Shown here piece after piece: positions 36,381 to 45,482 of a DNA stretch of 64,000 nucleotides. Under the pieces are notes generated by a model. That model was not told the origin of the DNA. It was given only the letters and a program-made list of their open reading frames with translations, and ran no database searches. Positions within the stretch are counted from its first letter, which is position 1. Each line of letters opens with the position of its first letter. The DNA lies in assembly GCA_913775095.1 (NCBI GenBank), contig CAJYIW010000002.1, positions 310,001-374,000 on the forward strand. Direction: 5' to 3'. The DNA comes from an uncultured Siphonobacter sp. GTDB taxonomy: Bacteria; Bacteroidota; Bacteroidia; Cytophagales; Spirosomataceae. The position numbers were made by a program, and so were the translations under genes.

Positions 36381-36932
36381 ATGAATAGTAACGTCTTCCT
36401 ACGATTGTCAGTCATTTTTGGCGTTCTGGCCGGACTGGCGTGTTTTATCTTTTTTTATATCCTGAAAGTCAGCGATGCCATGCCGCTGGGGACCCGCCGA
36501 AACATCGGAATGGTCTTCATGTGGATCGCCATGGCTGCCGGATCGTATCGCTATTGGAAAACGGTCAACCGGACGGTTAACTTTCTGGAAATTTTTGGCT
36601 TCTGCCTGGTGGTGGTACTGCTGGCCAGTGCTGTAGATGGCGGCCTGGTGGCTTATTATACTTCCTCGGTGAACCCTTCGCTGATTCCTGAATTCATTGT
36701 AGAGCTTAAAAAACTGGCTTTACAGGATCAGGCCTCCATGCAGGAGCAATTTGGCGGAGACAAGGATGGCGGACCAATCGATTTTCAGACCTTTCTTCAG
36801 CAGATTGAGCAGATTTCACCAAGTTCGATTTTCTGGAGTAACTTCGGTGTGTTGCGGATGATGTTCCATTTTCTGTATGCGGCCCTGGTTGCTATTTACT
36901 TTCGCAAAACCAGCCTCAGTAGTTCTTATTAA
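36381..36932 (+). CDS. DUF4199 membrane protein
   Basis: A 183-residue inner-membrane protein of the DUF4199 family, common in Bacteroidota and of unknown function. Four hydrophobic segments are visible: residues about 7-28, 42-57, 70-92 and 148-170, with a polar loop of about 50 residues between segments 3 and 4. It starts 48 nt after the dihydroorotase-like gene. A second DUF4199 protein follows, so the two may pair. Confidence 0.82.
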   Translation: MNSNVFLRLSVIFGVLAGLACFIFFYILKVSDAMPLGTRRNIGMVFMWIAMAAGSYRYWKTVNRTVNFLEIFGFCLVVVLLASAVDGGLVAYYTSSVNPSLIPEFIVELKKLALQDQASMQEQFGGDKDGGPIDFQTFLQQIEQISPSSIFWSNFGVLRMMFHFLYAALVAIYFRKTSLSSSY

Positions 36933-36979
36933 TCTATACCTAACTGAAAAACAGTACACTCTAAACGGAAAACCTAGGA

Positions 36980-37525
36980 ATGGAACCAACACCTTCAACT
37001 GCCCGGATTGCGTTAAAATGGGGAATTATTTCTGGTATCGTCACTGGAATTATTTCCATTGGCTATCAGACTCTGAACCTGATGCCGGATGATCCCATGA
37101 AGGCCAATATGGGCATGGGCTTACTGGCGAACTTCCTGCAAATTGGGTTTACGGTGTTAATTCTGGTGCTGGCCACCCGGGAGTTCCGTACGCTGAATGA
37201 AGGCTTCATTACGTACGGGCAGGGCGTAGGCGTAGCGGCGTTAACGGGTGCCGTCTGGGGCGTTACTTCAGCGGGTATTATTCTGATTTACACCCAGTTT
37301 ATTGATAACTCCGCTCAGGAAAAAACCCTGCGTGCCCTGCGAAATGCATACGAGGAACGGGGGATGAGCGATGAGCAGATTGACACCGCCATGCGTTTTG
37401 TGACGATGATGACCAACCCCGGTTTTAGCTTCGTAATGACCATATTTACGGGAGTTGTGGTAGGTACAGTCCTGGGGTTGATCGTGGCGGCAGTGGTAAA
37501 AAAAGACCGTCCGGTATTTAGTTAA
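36980..37525 (+). CDS. DUF4199 membrane protein, second copy
   Basis: A 181-residue four-helix membrane protein of the same family and plan as the gene before it, with segments near residues 10-28, 44-61, 77-102 and 152-175 and a polar helix between the last two. Sequence identity to its neighbour is low by eye, so the duplication is old. It lies 47 nt after its paralogue and 52 nt before the permease gene. Confidence 0.82.
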   Translation: MEPTPSTARIALKWGIISGIVTGIISIGYQTLNLMPDDPMKANMGMGLLANFLQIGFTVLILVLATREFRTLNEGFITYGQGVGVAALTGAVWGVTSAGIILIYTQFIDNSAQEKTLRALRNAYEERGMSDEQIDTAMRFVTMMTNPGFSFVMTIFTGVVVGTVLGLIVAAVVKKDRPVFS

Positions 37526-37577
37526 TATCAATTTCCGAGTTCCTTACGTTACTTCTACGAGTATCTCTCTGTTACCC

Positions 37578-38303
37578 ATGTTTACCATTTTCAAGAAAGA
37601 AGTCCATTCCTTTTTAAGCTCGCTAGTTGGTTATGTGGTCATGGCTGTGTTTCTGACGGCCATGGGCTTACTGGTCTGGGTCTTTCCTGATACGAGTGTG
37701 CTGGAGGGCGGCTATGCCGATATGGCTTCGTTTTTTAATCTGGCTCCTTATGTTTTTCTGTTTCTGATTCCGGCCATTACCATGCGATCCATCGCCGAAG
37801 AACGTAAAATCGGTACGCTGGAATTACTACTGGCAAAGCCCCTCACGGAATGGCAGGTTGTAGGGGGGAAGTTTCTGGCCGCCTGCTTTCTGCTGTTGTT
37901 AACGCTGCTTCCCACGCTGCTGTATTATTTCTCGGTGTATCAGTTGGGTAACCCCGCCGGGAACATTGACACCGCCAGTGTGCAGGGTTCTTATCTGGGA
38001 CTTTTTCTGCTGGGTTGTGTCTTTGCCGCCATTGGTTTATTTACCTCTTCGTTAACGGATAACCAAATCGTGGCTTTCCTGCTGGGCGTATTCATCAGTT
38101 TTATTCTTTACGTGGGTCTCAGCTCGATTGCCGGGCTGGAACTCTGGAATGGAGCTGCCTACTGGCTCGGCTGGCTCGGACTGGATACGCAGTATAATGC
38201 TTTGGGACGTGGCCTGATCGATTCCCGCAATATTGTATATTTTCTTTCCTTACTAATTCTGGCTCTATCAGCCACGCGTTGGAAACTAACCCAACGGAAT
38301 TAA
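37578..38303 (+). CDS. gldF: GldF-like ABC transporter permease
   Basis: A 241-residue ABC-2 type permease with six membrane segments, matching the GldF subunit linked to gliding motility in Bacteroidota. The start MFTIFKKEVHSFLSSLVGYVVMAVFL and the RSIAEERKIGTLELLLAKPLTEWQVVGGKF segment are characteristic. The usual partner gldG does not follow; the next gene is on the other strand. No gldA ATPase is next to it, although a small ABC ATPase lies at 42455-43072. The family assignment is good; a gliding role is inferred. Confidence 0.82.
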   Translation: MFTIFKKEVHSFLSSLVGYVVMAVFLTAMGLLVWVFPDTSVLEGGYADMASFFNLAPYVFLFLIPAITMRSIAEERKIGTLELLLAKPLTEWQVVGGKFLAACFLLLLTLLPTLLYYFSVYQLGNPAGNIDTASVQGSYLGLFLLGCVFAAIGLFTSSLTDNQIVAFLLGVFISFILYVGLSSIAGLELWNGAAYWLGWLGLDTQYNALGRGLIDSRNIVYFLSLLILALSATRWKLTQRN

Positions 38304-38307
38304 TATC

Positions 38308-38411
38308 TACTACGTAGAGACGCCGATTGATCGCTTCTGGGTAGAGGCAGTTTCAGATGTCTTTCAATGATTTTCATTTCCGACAGAGACGCCATGAATG
38401 GACGTCTCTAC
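38308..38411. repeat. Paired GTAGAGACG palindromic repeats
   Basis: Two imperfect palindromes built on GTAGAGACG/CGTCTCTAC arms lie in this 104-bp stretch: a decayed copy near 38314-38338 and a better one at 38385-38410, where AGAGACGCCAT pairs with ATGGACGTCTCT apart from one extra A. Repeats with these arms occur between genes in several bacterial groups. No coding potential. Confidence 0.5.
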
Positions 38412-38415
38412 AGAA

Positions 38416-38447
38416 AAGGGCGGATCAGAATTCTCTGATTCGCCCTT
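38416..38447 (-). terminator. Terminator after the DUF4920 gene
   Basis: A 14-bp stem (38416-38429 with 38434-38447, one wobble) with a 4-nt loop; on the minus strand it ends in TTTTC. It lies 21 nt beyond the stop of the DUF4920 gene and may also serve the converging gldF gene. Confidence 0.85.
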
Positions 38448-38468
38448 CGTATGGGTTTCTTACTCAAC

Positions 38469-38918
38469 TTATTGCTTCACAATCACGCCGTCGGCCACAA
38501 AAACCAGGGCCTTCTCAGGCTCGGTGATTTTGGCTACTTCTTCTTTGGATTTACCCGCATCTTCGGCGTAATGCTTCAGTTCTTTAACGGGAGTTACGCG
38601 GGAAAAGGCCTTACCTTCGAACACCACGGTTTTTCCTTCAATGTCTTTAGGGACGAAGAAATCGTAGTCTTTGAAGCTTACCCGCATGGTTTTTCCTTCG
38701 GGTAACTTTACTTTCATCCAGCAGCCTTTCATCTTGCAGACCGACTCTACCGTTCCGGTTACTTTCGTGTCCAGCGTGTCAGTCGTGTTCATTTTCTTAA
38801 CGAGCTGGGTCGTTGAAAGAGCCTGATCCGCCGTGATTTTTGCTCCGTGATACGTATCCTGGGCCTGAGCGGTGGCGATGGAAAGGCCTACCGCCAGAAA
38901 AAAGACAAGTGCTTTCAT
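38469..38918 (-). CDS. Secreted DUF4920 protein
   Basis: A protein of about 149 residues with a signal peptide (MKALVFFLAVGLSIATAQAQ) and a small beta-barrel-like DUF4920 domain. The segment TGTVESVCKMKGCWMKVKLPEGKTMRVSFKDYDFFVPKD is the family core and holds a CKMKGCW cysteine pair that could bind metal or form a disulfide. Function is not known. The ATG at 38918 follows an in-frame start at 38945, but the later one gives a proper signal peptide. Confidence 0.85.
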   Translation of the reverse strand: MKALVFFLAVGLSIATAQAQDTYHGAKITADQALSTTQLVKKMNTTDTLDTKVTGTVESVCKMKGCWMKVKLPEGKTMRVSFKDYDFFVPKDIEGKTVVFEGKAFSRVTPVKELKHYAEDAGKSKEEVAKITEPEKALVFVADGVIVKQ

Positions 38919-38990
38919 AAGGATTTCAATGATGGTATGAAACAAAGATAACAGATCGATTCCAAACTCACTCAGATCGCTGATGGATCG

Positions 38991-41900
38991 TTAGTTAACA
39001 ATCTGAACCCAGCTTTTACACTGCTTCCCATCCGGGAAAGTAATGAGGTAGTAATACGTTCCGGCGGCCAGTGACGGACTCCAGTCATTCTGATAACTTA
39101 CATTCTGAAAAACGGCCTTACCCCAGCGGTTAAAGACATCCAGTTTCAGCCCGTTCGCACCGATGACAAAACGATCATTCTTACCGTCTCCATTGGGGGT
39201 AATGACGTTGGGCACTTCCAGCGGAGGATCAATGGTAATAGGAGCGACCGCCGACAAGGTACAGGAACCTCGTTTGGCCGAACCCGTAATCTGGTACGTT
39301 CCGGGCGTAGGATAGGTGTAAGGATCAGGTTTCTGGATACTTAAGGAATCCCCATTACCCATATTCCAGGAATACTGTTCACCGCCGGAATTGGCAAGAC
39401 TGATTCGAACCTGGGTGGGGCGGGTACAGTCAAAGATGCGATCAACAGTAAACTCCGGGCGAAACGATTCATCAATCGTTACCGTAGCCGTGGCCTGCCC
39501 GCGACAACCTTTGGCATCGCGTACGGTCACGGTATAGGTGGTGGTTTGCGTAGGGGATACTTTAATGCTGGGCTGGCTGACATTTGTCACTCCATCGCCG
39601 CTCCATTGGTAACTTGAACCCCCGCTGGCACTGACTTGAACGGCTTGCCCTTTGCAGATGGTTGGCTCCGAAATCCGGACGGTTACGGGTAAAGGCTGAA
39701 TGGTAATGGTAACGGATTTTTCGCCCCGGCAACCCCTGGCATCCGTAGCTTTTACGGTGTACGTCGTGGTCTGATTCGGTGTGGCTGTAGGGCTGGCCTG
39801 AGTGGTGCTGGAGAGGCTTGGATCGGCATTCCACTGGTAGTTGGTTCCACCCGTAACCGAAAGCTGAACGGTACCGCCCAGGCACATCGTCGTATCCTTG
39901 CTGATTTGAAAAGTGGGCTCGGAAATACGAATGGTTCGCTTATAAACGGCTTCTTTTTTGCAGCTCAGGGGATTCCGGCCCATCAGGGAAATGACATAGA
40001 CACCCGGCTTGGTGAAGGTATATTCCATCATTAATGGGTTCGTAGAACGATCCAGGTTTCCAATGGTCCATTCGTAATTTTTACCCCCCGTGCTGGTATT
40101 GACAAACTGAAGTTTTAGGGGAGCACAGGCGTCCACGGTATCCTGTTTTTTGCCATCCAGCATGATATCAAACTTCACGTCCAGATTATCAATGTCGAAT
40201 TTGAAAACGGCATTGTTGCAATTCGAAGACCGGTTGGTGCTGGACCAGGCCCCGGGAGTAGTGGGGAAGGAAGACGGCTGGCAGGAACACACGGCCTGAT
40301 AGACATACCCGCGTTTGTCAAACCGGGAAGTGCCTCCGTCCACGTGGTCCCCCCGAATCTGAGCCGACGTGGCTGTATTACCGAAGTAAGTAGCGTATAA
40401 AAGAGATTTCGCTCCGCTTTCCAGCAAGGCCAGGTAGAAGTTGTTGCCATCGGTAGCTTTTTGAAAAGCATCGCTGGTAATGGGCAAATTACGGGTACTA
40501 CTGGCCAGGGCAATGGGAGTATTCAGGGTATGATTTACCGCTCCGCCCCAACCCGCAACGTAGATATTACCGCATTCATTGACTAAAAAGGCCGTAGGAG
40601 CAATATCGGGCTTACCCCGTCCGCTACCGATGACCGTTGAAAACAGCGTACGATCCAGGGTTTGGTCAAAGGCGTGAATAAACTGCCCGCTGGAACGATT
40701 GGAGTAGGTGCCGGAAGTAACCGGGTACTGACCCCCATCGCTTAATCCCAGAATGTACACATTTTCGGCCTGATCCAGATCCAGCAACATGGCTACATCT
40801 GCATTGTTGGTACCCACCCGTTTGGTCTTTAATACACTGCCATTGCGGTCCAGTTTGACGATCCAGCCGTCTTCCGGCGTCTGAAGGTTATCCCGAACCG
40901 CTCCGCACACGTAAATGTTACCCGATGCCGCCGAACGAAGACTATACGCCCCGCTAAAGCCCCCCATTAATCGGGGTTTTTCCCAGATTAACGTTGATAA
41001 ATCAGGCGAAAATTTGAGAACAGTAGCCGCCAGCCGGTCGGGACGGGTTAAGGGGATTTCGGAGGGCGTGGTGGTGGCAATGATGACATTATCCTGAGTA
41101 TCCGTCACGATTTCTCCGCGGTAAGAATCGCCATAATACCGAATATTGAGAATCGTGTTGAGGTTTAATCCATCGTTAGCCGCTGTTCCGTAGTAAGTGG
41201 CTCCCAGCAGGTTCTTTCCATCGGCACTCAGTTTGGCAACGAAGATATCACTGCCGAAGTTGTAATCCATCCCACTCAGGGGAGCATTGTTATTCGTCAG
41301 GGCTGTACCTCCCGCGAAGGTCCGCTTGTGAGCCTGAGCGTGCGTAGGAAAGTTTTGGGAAGAAGTCGTTCCGAAGATCAGTAACTCCCCCTTACTGTTC
41401 ACGATCAGGCTGTGGGGAATATCGGTTTGCGTGCCGCCGATATAGGTAGCATAGAGCAGGCGGGTTCCGGTGGGGTTATATTTCAAAATGGCCACATCCC
41501 AAACCGTTCCTCCGGCGTTTCCGGAATAGTTGACCTGGTAAGCTCCGGCAGTGACGGGAAACCCCGATGCATTGGCCGAGCCGCCCGAGATCAGGTTGCC
41601 TTCAGCATCGTACGTAGCGGTGTGCCCCCAGTTATCCGCGTAAGAACCGGAGAAAGTAGCAAAGATTAATTCAGGATCAATGACCAGGGCGTGTCTGGGG
41701 TCGTAGCCGTCGGGTAACTTGAAGGTAACGGTATTGGTATTCTGAAGGGAAAAATGCCCTTTTACTTCTTTCGTTTTTCCGCCAATTTCCTGATAATTAT
41801 ACGGATTGAGTTCCCGAAACCAACCCACGGAAGTCTTCACTTCCAGGTTGCCATGTTCTGAAATGGACATTTGTTCCGACCCCTCGTATCGCATCTTGAT

Positions 41901-42383
41901 CTGCTCCGGCTTGGCTCCACTGTGAACGATGAATTCATATTTGATCGTCGCGTGATGAGCGTAAAGCCGAAGGTCAATGCCGGGATACAATTCTTTATAA
42001 ATCACCTCGCCGAACCCCGTTACGCCCCTTGCCCAGCGGCTCGGATCATTGCCCAGAAAATAATTGCGGGGAATGCCGTCGGAAAGATCGCTTTGCAACG
42101 TAGAAGCGGGGTTGGAGCCTTCGAAGTAAATCCGAACGCCGTGCAGGCGTAAGGGAGTATCCGCTTCCAGTTGCTGATCGTGTAATTTCCGGAAGTAATC
42201 CGTGTCGTAAAAGACGTAATCCATACCGTCCCGGCGAAGGTCCATCTGGCCTCCCGGAATCTGGACCCGATACAGTACGCGGGCATCCCACTGTCCCTGG
42301 TTCGGAACAAAGTTAACTGGCTGATTTTCTGCCAGAACGCAGGTGGAGAGGAAAAGAAAAAGGCAGGTAAAAAGGTTTCGCAT
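38991..42383 (-). CDS. Large secreted protein with SBBP, PKD and gliding-type C-terminal domains
   Basis: An 1130-residue exported protein. Signal peptide MRNLFTCLFLFLSTCVLA; residues 20-230 form the N-terminal beta domain often found with SBBP repeats. Residues 240-720 contain beta-propeller-like SBBP repeats, such as WGHTATYDAEGNLISGGSAN and ILKYNPTGTRLLYATYIGG. A PKD domain follows near 790-840 (EYTFTKPGVYVISL), then two related Ig-like domains with TTTYTVKATDARGCRG and TTTYTVTVRDAKGCRG, another PKD, and a C-terminal sorting domain near 1055-1130 starting NVITPNGDGKNDRF, ending in a KxWVQIV tail. This is the type B signal for the type IX secretion system. The protein is probably a cell-surface adhesin or released protein. 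Confidence 0.9.
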   Translation of the reverse strand: MRNLFTCLFLFLSTCVLAENQPVNFVPNQGQWDARVLYRVQIPGGQMDLRRDGMDYVFYDTDYFRKLHDQQLEADTPLRLHGVRIYFEGSNPASTLQSDLSDGIPRNYFLGNDPSRWARGVTGFGEVIYKELYPGIDLRLYAHHATIKYEFIVHSGAKPEQIKMRYEGSEQMSISEHGNLEVKTSVGWFRELNPYNYQEIGGKTKEVKGHFSLQNTNTVTFKLPDGYDPRHALVIDPELIFATFSGSYADNWGHTATYDAEGNLISGGSANASGFPVTAGAYQVNYSGNAGGTVWDVAILKYNPTGTRLLYATYIGGTQTDIPHSLIVNSKGELLIFGTTSSQNFPTHAQAHKRTFAGGTALTNNNAPLSGMDYNFGSDIFVAKLSADGKNLLGATYYGTAANDGLNLNTILNIRYYGDSYRGEIVTDTQDNVIIATTTPSEIPLTRPDRLAATVLKFSPDLSTLIWEKPRLMGGFSGAYSLRSAASGNIYVCGAVRDNLQTPEDGWIVKLDRNGSVLKTKRVGTNNADVAMLLDLDQAENVYILGLSDGGQYPVTSGTYSNRSSGQFIHAFDQTLDRTLFSTVIGSGRGKPDIAPTAFLVNECGNIYVAGWGGAVNHTLNTPIALASSTRNLPITSDAFQKATDGNNFYLALLESGAKSLLYATYFGNTATSAQIRGDHVDGGTSRFDKRGYVYQAVCSCQPSSFPTTPGAWSSTNRSSNCNNAVFKFDIDNLDVKFDIMLDGKKQDTVDACAPLKLQFVNTSTGGKNYEWTIGNLDRSTNPLMMEYTFTKPGVYVISLMGRNPLSCKKEAVYKRTIRISEPTFQISKDTTMCLGGTVQLSVTGGTNYQWNADPSLSSTTQASPTATPNQTTTYTVKATDARGCRGEKSVTITIQPLPVTVRISEPTICKGQAVQVSASGGSSYQWSGDGVTNVSQPSIKVSPTQTTTYTVTVRDAKGCRGQATATVTIDESFRPEFTVDRIFDCTRPTQVRISLANSGGEQYSWNMGNGDSLSIQKPDPYTYPTPGTYQITGSAKRGSCTLSAVAPITIDPPLEVPNVITPNGDGKNDRFVIGANGLKLDVFNRWGKAVFQNVSYQNDWSPSLAAGTYYYLITFPDGKQCKSWVQIVN

Positions 42384-42454
42384 ATCTTCATGGGAGGTTA
42401 GAAAACGAAGATACTACGAATGCCAGTAACCCTGATTAATCAGGTGCCTGAAAA

Positions 42455-43072
42455 TTATTTATACGCCTGAATATCAATGGTTTTTTCGCAAAAGCTATAC
42501 TCTGCCGGAACGTTTGATCCAATGATAACCAGCTGGGAATCATCGAGTTGCTGCACTTCCCGATAGTACCATTCGCTGTTACGGGCGTCAAGGTTGGACG
42601 TAGGTTCATCCAGAATGACGACCGATACCTGGCTGTGAAAAGCCAGACCCAGCTTCAGTCGCTGTTTCATTCCCGAGGAGAAATTACGAATGAACTTATC
42701 ACCGGAAGCCTTCAGGTCCAGTCGTTCGATGAATTCTGCCGTCTGAAGGTTATTCTTGAAGGGTTTAAACTTCTGGTGAAAATCAACCAGTTCCGTCAGG
42801 GTAAACTCTTCGATTAACTCCAGGTAAGGAGCGGCAATGGCCACTTGCCGGAATACATCATCTGCCGGAATATCCTGGTTGTCCTTGCGGTAGAGGAGGG
42901 TCCCTTCGCTGGCGGCCAGAGCCCCCGCGATGACCTGAAGAAGCGTGGATTTACCCGATCCGTTGGGTCCGGTAATGGCCACTCGCTGGCCGGAAGAGAG
43001 TTCGAGGGATAATCGGCGGAAAATCCATTCCCGAATAAACCGTTTACCCAGCTGTTCGAGAATTAATTGCAT
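42455..43072 (-). CDS. ABC transporter ATP-binding protein
   Basis: A 205-residue nucleotide-binding subunit. Walker A GPNGSGKST at 35-43, signature FSSGMKQRLKLG, Walker B VVILDEPTSNLD. It is shorter than average and resembles export-type (CcmA/ABC-2) ATPases. No permease is next to it. It lies downstream of the lpx operon on the same strand, but the strong terminator at 43089-43125 separates them. The partner could be the GldF-like permease 4 kb away, but this is only a guess. Confidence 0.85.
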   Translation of the reverse strand: MQLILEQLGKRFIREWIFRRLSLELSSGQRVAITGPNGSGKSTLLQVIAGALAASEGTLLYRKDNQDIPADDVFRQVAIAAPYLELIEEFTLTELVDFHQKFKPFKNNLQTAEFIERLDLKASGDKFIRNFSSGMKQRLKLGLAFHSQVSVVILDEPTSNLDARNSEWYYREVQQLDDSQLVIIGSNVPAEYSFCEKTIDIQAYK

Positions 43073-43088
43073 GGGAATCAGAAGAATG

Positions 43089-43125
43089 AAAAAGGTCAGG
43101 AATCGTCATCATTCCTGACCTTTTT
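43089..43125 (-). terminator. Terminator of the lpx operon
   Basis: A perfect 15-bp stem (43089-43103 with 43111-43125) with a 7-nt loop. On the minus strand it lies just after the lpxA stop codon and ends in TTTTT. Confidence 0.92.
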
Positions 43126-43127
43126 AG

Positions 43128-43922
43128 TTATTCAGCAGAAGAACCTTTATTAGGTCCTTTCATAATACCTCTTTCGGAAGAGCGAATGAAGTGAAGAATT
43201 TCATCCCGCTCGGCTGAGGCAGGTAACTCAATTTCGATGCGATGCAGAGCTTCGGCGTTATTATATCCTTTCTGGAAGACATAGCGGTAGATTTCCTGGA
43301 TCTCAGCAATTTTTTCGTTACTGAAACCCCGACGACGCAGTCCAATCGAGTTCAGCCCTACGTAAGCGATGGGTTCACGCCCGGCTTTTGTGTACGGAGG
43401 AATGTCCTTTAATACGTGAGAACCCCCACCGATCATGCTGTGAGCCCCGATTCTGGAAAACTGGTGAATGGCAGTAGTACCTCCCACAAACGCCCAGTCG
43501 CCTAATTCTACGTGACCCGCCATCTGAACGCCATTGGCCATGATACAGTTGTCGCCAATCAGGCAATCATGAGCAATGTGCGAGTAAGCCATGATCAGGC
43601 AGTTCTTGCCCACTACGGTTTTCCCGGCGGCTTTGGTACCTTTATTGATCGTCACGCATTCCCGAATGGTGGTGTTATCACCTATAACGGTTAACGTTTC
43701 TTCCCCTTCAAATTTCAAATCCTGAGGAACGGCTGAGATACTGGCAGACGGAAAAATCTGAACATTTTTGCCGATGCGGGCACCTTCAAAAATGGTAACG
43801 TTAGAGCCAATCCAGCTTCCTTCGCCAATTTCAACGTTTTTATGAATAACCGCAAAGGGTTCGATAACCACATTGGGGGCGATTTTGGCGTCAGGGTGAA
43901 CGTATGCTAAGGGCTGTATCAT
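43128..43922 (-). CDS. lpxA: Acyl-ACP:UDP-N-acetylglucosamine O-acyltransferase
   Basis: A 264-residue cytoplasmic enzyme that puts a hydroxyacyl chain on UDP-GlcNAc, the first step of lipid A synthesis. The left-handed beta-helix is seen as hexapeptide repeats from IHPDAKIAPNVVIEPFAVIHKNV onward. The catalytic histidine segment LIMAYSHIAHDCLIGDNCIMANGVQMAGHVELGD is present, followed by the helical C-terminal domain with GLNSIGLRRRGFS. Third gene of the lpxD-lpxC/fabZ-lpxA operon. Confidence 0.95.
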   Translation of the reverse strand: MIQPLAYVHPDAKIAPNVVIEPFAVIHKNVEIGEGSWIGSNVTIFEGARIGKNVQIFPSASISAVPQDLKFEGEETLTVIGDNTTIRECVTINKGTKAAGKTVVGKNCLIMAYSHIAHDCLIGDNCIMANGVQMAGHVELGDWAFVGGTTAIHQFSRIGAHSMIGGGSHVLKDIPPYTKAGREPIAYVGLNSIGLRRRGFSNEKIAEIQEIYRYVFQKGYNNAEALHRIEIELPASAERDEILHFIRSSERGIMKGPNKGSSAE

Positions 43923-43979
43923 TCTTTCATTTACGGATTACGGCGGAGGATGGGAAGCGGTCTGCCGTAATGTTCTGGC

Positions 43980-45374
43980 TTATTTTTTACGAACTAAACT
44001 CGCAGTCATGTCACTTTCCATGACCAGCTGACCGGCTACCCAGGCCTGTCCGTGCATTTTGGCAATACCGCGTTTCATGGGAGCCATGAATTCGCATTTG
44101 AAAATCACCGTGTCCCCGGGAACGACGTTCCGGCGGAACCGGCAGTTTTCAATAGCCGCCAGATACGCCCAGTAGTTTTCTGGATCAGGTACCGTGCTCA
44201 TTACCAGAATGCCACCCGTCTGGGCCATGGCTTCAATCTGTAACACACCGGGCATGACGGGATTTTCAGGGAAGTGTCCCGTAAAAAACGGTTCATTGAT
44301 GGTTACATTTTTAACACCTACTACGCTGGATTCATCCATGTAGATGATTTTATCAATCATCTGGAAGGGGTAGCGGTGTGCCAGCAGATTAGAAATCTGC
44401 TTAATATCCATCACCGGAGCGACCTTAGGGTCATATACGGGTATACTGGGTTTTTGCGTTTCCCGCATCAGTTTTTTAATTTTTTTCGCCATTTCAACGT
44501 TAGCCGCGTGGCCCGGGCGAGCCGCCAGAATCTGAGCTTTCAGCGGACGTCCTACCAGAGCCAAGTCTCCTACAACATCGAGGAGTTTGTGGCGGGCCGG
44601 TTCGTTGGCGTAGTGTAGATCAATATTATTAAGAATTCCTTTTCCGGGGACCACACTTACTTTAGGCTTACCTAAAAGTGAAGAAAGATGGTCAAGTTCG
44701 CCATCTTCAAACTCACGATCAACAATGACAATGGCGTTCGAAAGGTCTCCACCCTTGATCAGGTTTGCTTTGAACAGGGCTTCGAGCTCGTGTAAGAAAC
44801 AGAAAGTCCGGCTCCTGGCAATTTCCTGTTTGAAAAGTGTAATATCGTTCAGGGAGGCGTGCTGGCTGCTCAGGACCTTGGAGTTGTAATCCACCATTAC
44901 CGTTACCCGGTAATCGTCAAGGGGCAGGGCGGCGATTTCAACGTCGCGGTCTTTATCGCGGAAACGGACTTCCGAAGGAACTTCAAAGTAATTACGCAGG
45001 GCATTCTGCTCTTCAATTCCGGCGTCATCCAGGGCGTCAATAAATTTGATGGAAGAACCGTCCATGATGGGAGGCTCCGGACCATCGAGCTGAATGAGGC
45101 AGTTGTCGATCTGAAGACCAACCAGAGCCGCCAGCGTATGTTCGACGGTATGAACGCGGGCACCGCTCTGCTCGAGCGTGGTACCACGGGAAACATCCAC
45201 TACGTTGTCTACATCAGCATCAATAATGGGTTGGCCGGGTAAGTCAATCCGTTGAAACTTGTAACCGTGGTTCGCTGGAGCCGGAAGAAACGTCATGGAG
45301 GCGACGACCCCGGTATGTAACCCAACACCAGATACGGTGACAGGTTTTTGAATAGTATGCTGTTTAAGATTCAT
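43980..45374 (-). CDS. lpxC: Fused LpxC deacetylase and FabZ dehydratase
   Basis: A 464-residue bifunctional protein. Residues 1-300 are the LpxC zinc deacetylase for lipid A, with H79 in HTVEHTLAAL, HKLLDVVGDLAL carrying the other two metal ligands and GHAANVEMAKKI with the catalytic histidine. Residues 315-464 are FabZ, the hydroxyacyl-ACP dehydratase, with LAHRYPFQMIDKI and GHFPENPVMPGVLQIEAMAQ. This fusion is a hallmark of Bacteroidota. It lies between lpxD and lpxA on the minus strand and joins lipid A and fatty-acid synthesis at the branch point. Confidence 0.97.
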   Translation of the reverse strand: MNLKQHTIQKPVTVSGVGLHTGVVASMTFLPAPANHGYKFQRIDLPGQPIIDADVDNVVDVSRGTTLEQSGARVHTVEHTLAALVGLQIDNCLIQLDGPEPPIMDGSSIKFIDALDDAGIEEQNALRNYFEVPSEVRFRDKDRDVEIAALPLDDYRVTVMVDYNSKVLSSQHASLNDITLFKQEIARSRTFCFLHELEALFKANLIKGGDLSNAIVIVDREFEDGELDHLSSLLGKPKVSVVPGKGILNNIDLHYANEPARHKLLDVVGDLALVGRPLKAQILAARPGHAANVEMAKKIKKLMRETQKPSIPVYDPKVAPVMDIKQISNLLAHRYPFQMIDKIIYMDESSVVGVKNVTINEPFFTGHFPENPVMPGVLQIEAMAQTGGILVMSTVPDPENYWAYLAAIENCRFRRNVVPGDTVIFKCEFMAPMKRGIAKMHGQAWVAGQLVMESDMTASLVRKK

Positions 45375-45430
45375 TTTAGACGAATGGGCAGCTATCGACT
45401 AGTAGCTTTCCGATGAGCTTTATACACAAA

Positions 45431-45452
45431 AGGCCTCTTGAGAAAGAAGCCT
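45431..45452 (-). terminator. Weak hairpin between lpxD and lpxC/fabZ
   Basis: AGGCCTCTT at 45431-45439 pairs with AAGAAGCCT at 45444-45452 with one mismatch; on the minus strand it is followed by TTTTGTG. It is probably attenuating rather than fully terminating, because the three lpx genes usually form one operon. Confidence 0.5.
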
Positions 45453-45482
45453 CCTGCCAGCTTTGATCGACTCGCTGCTAAA

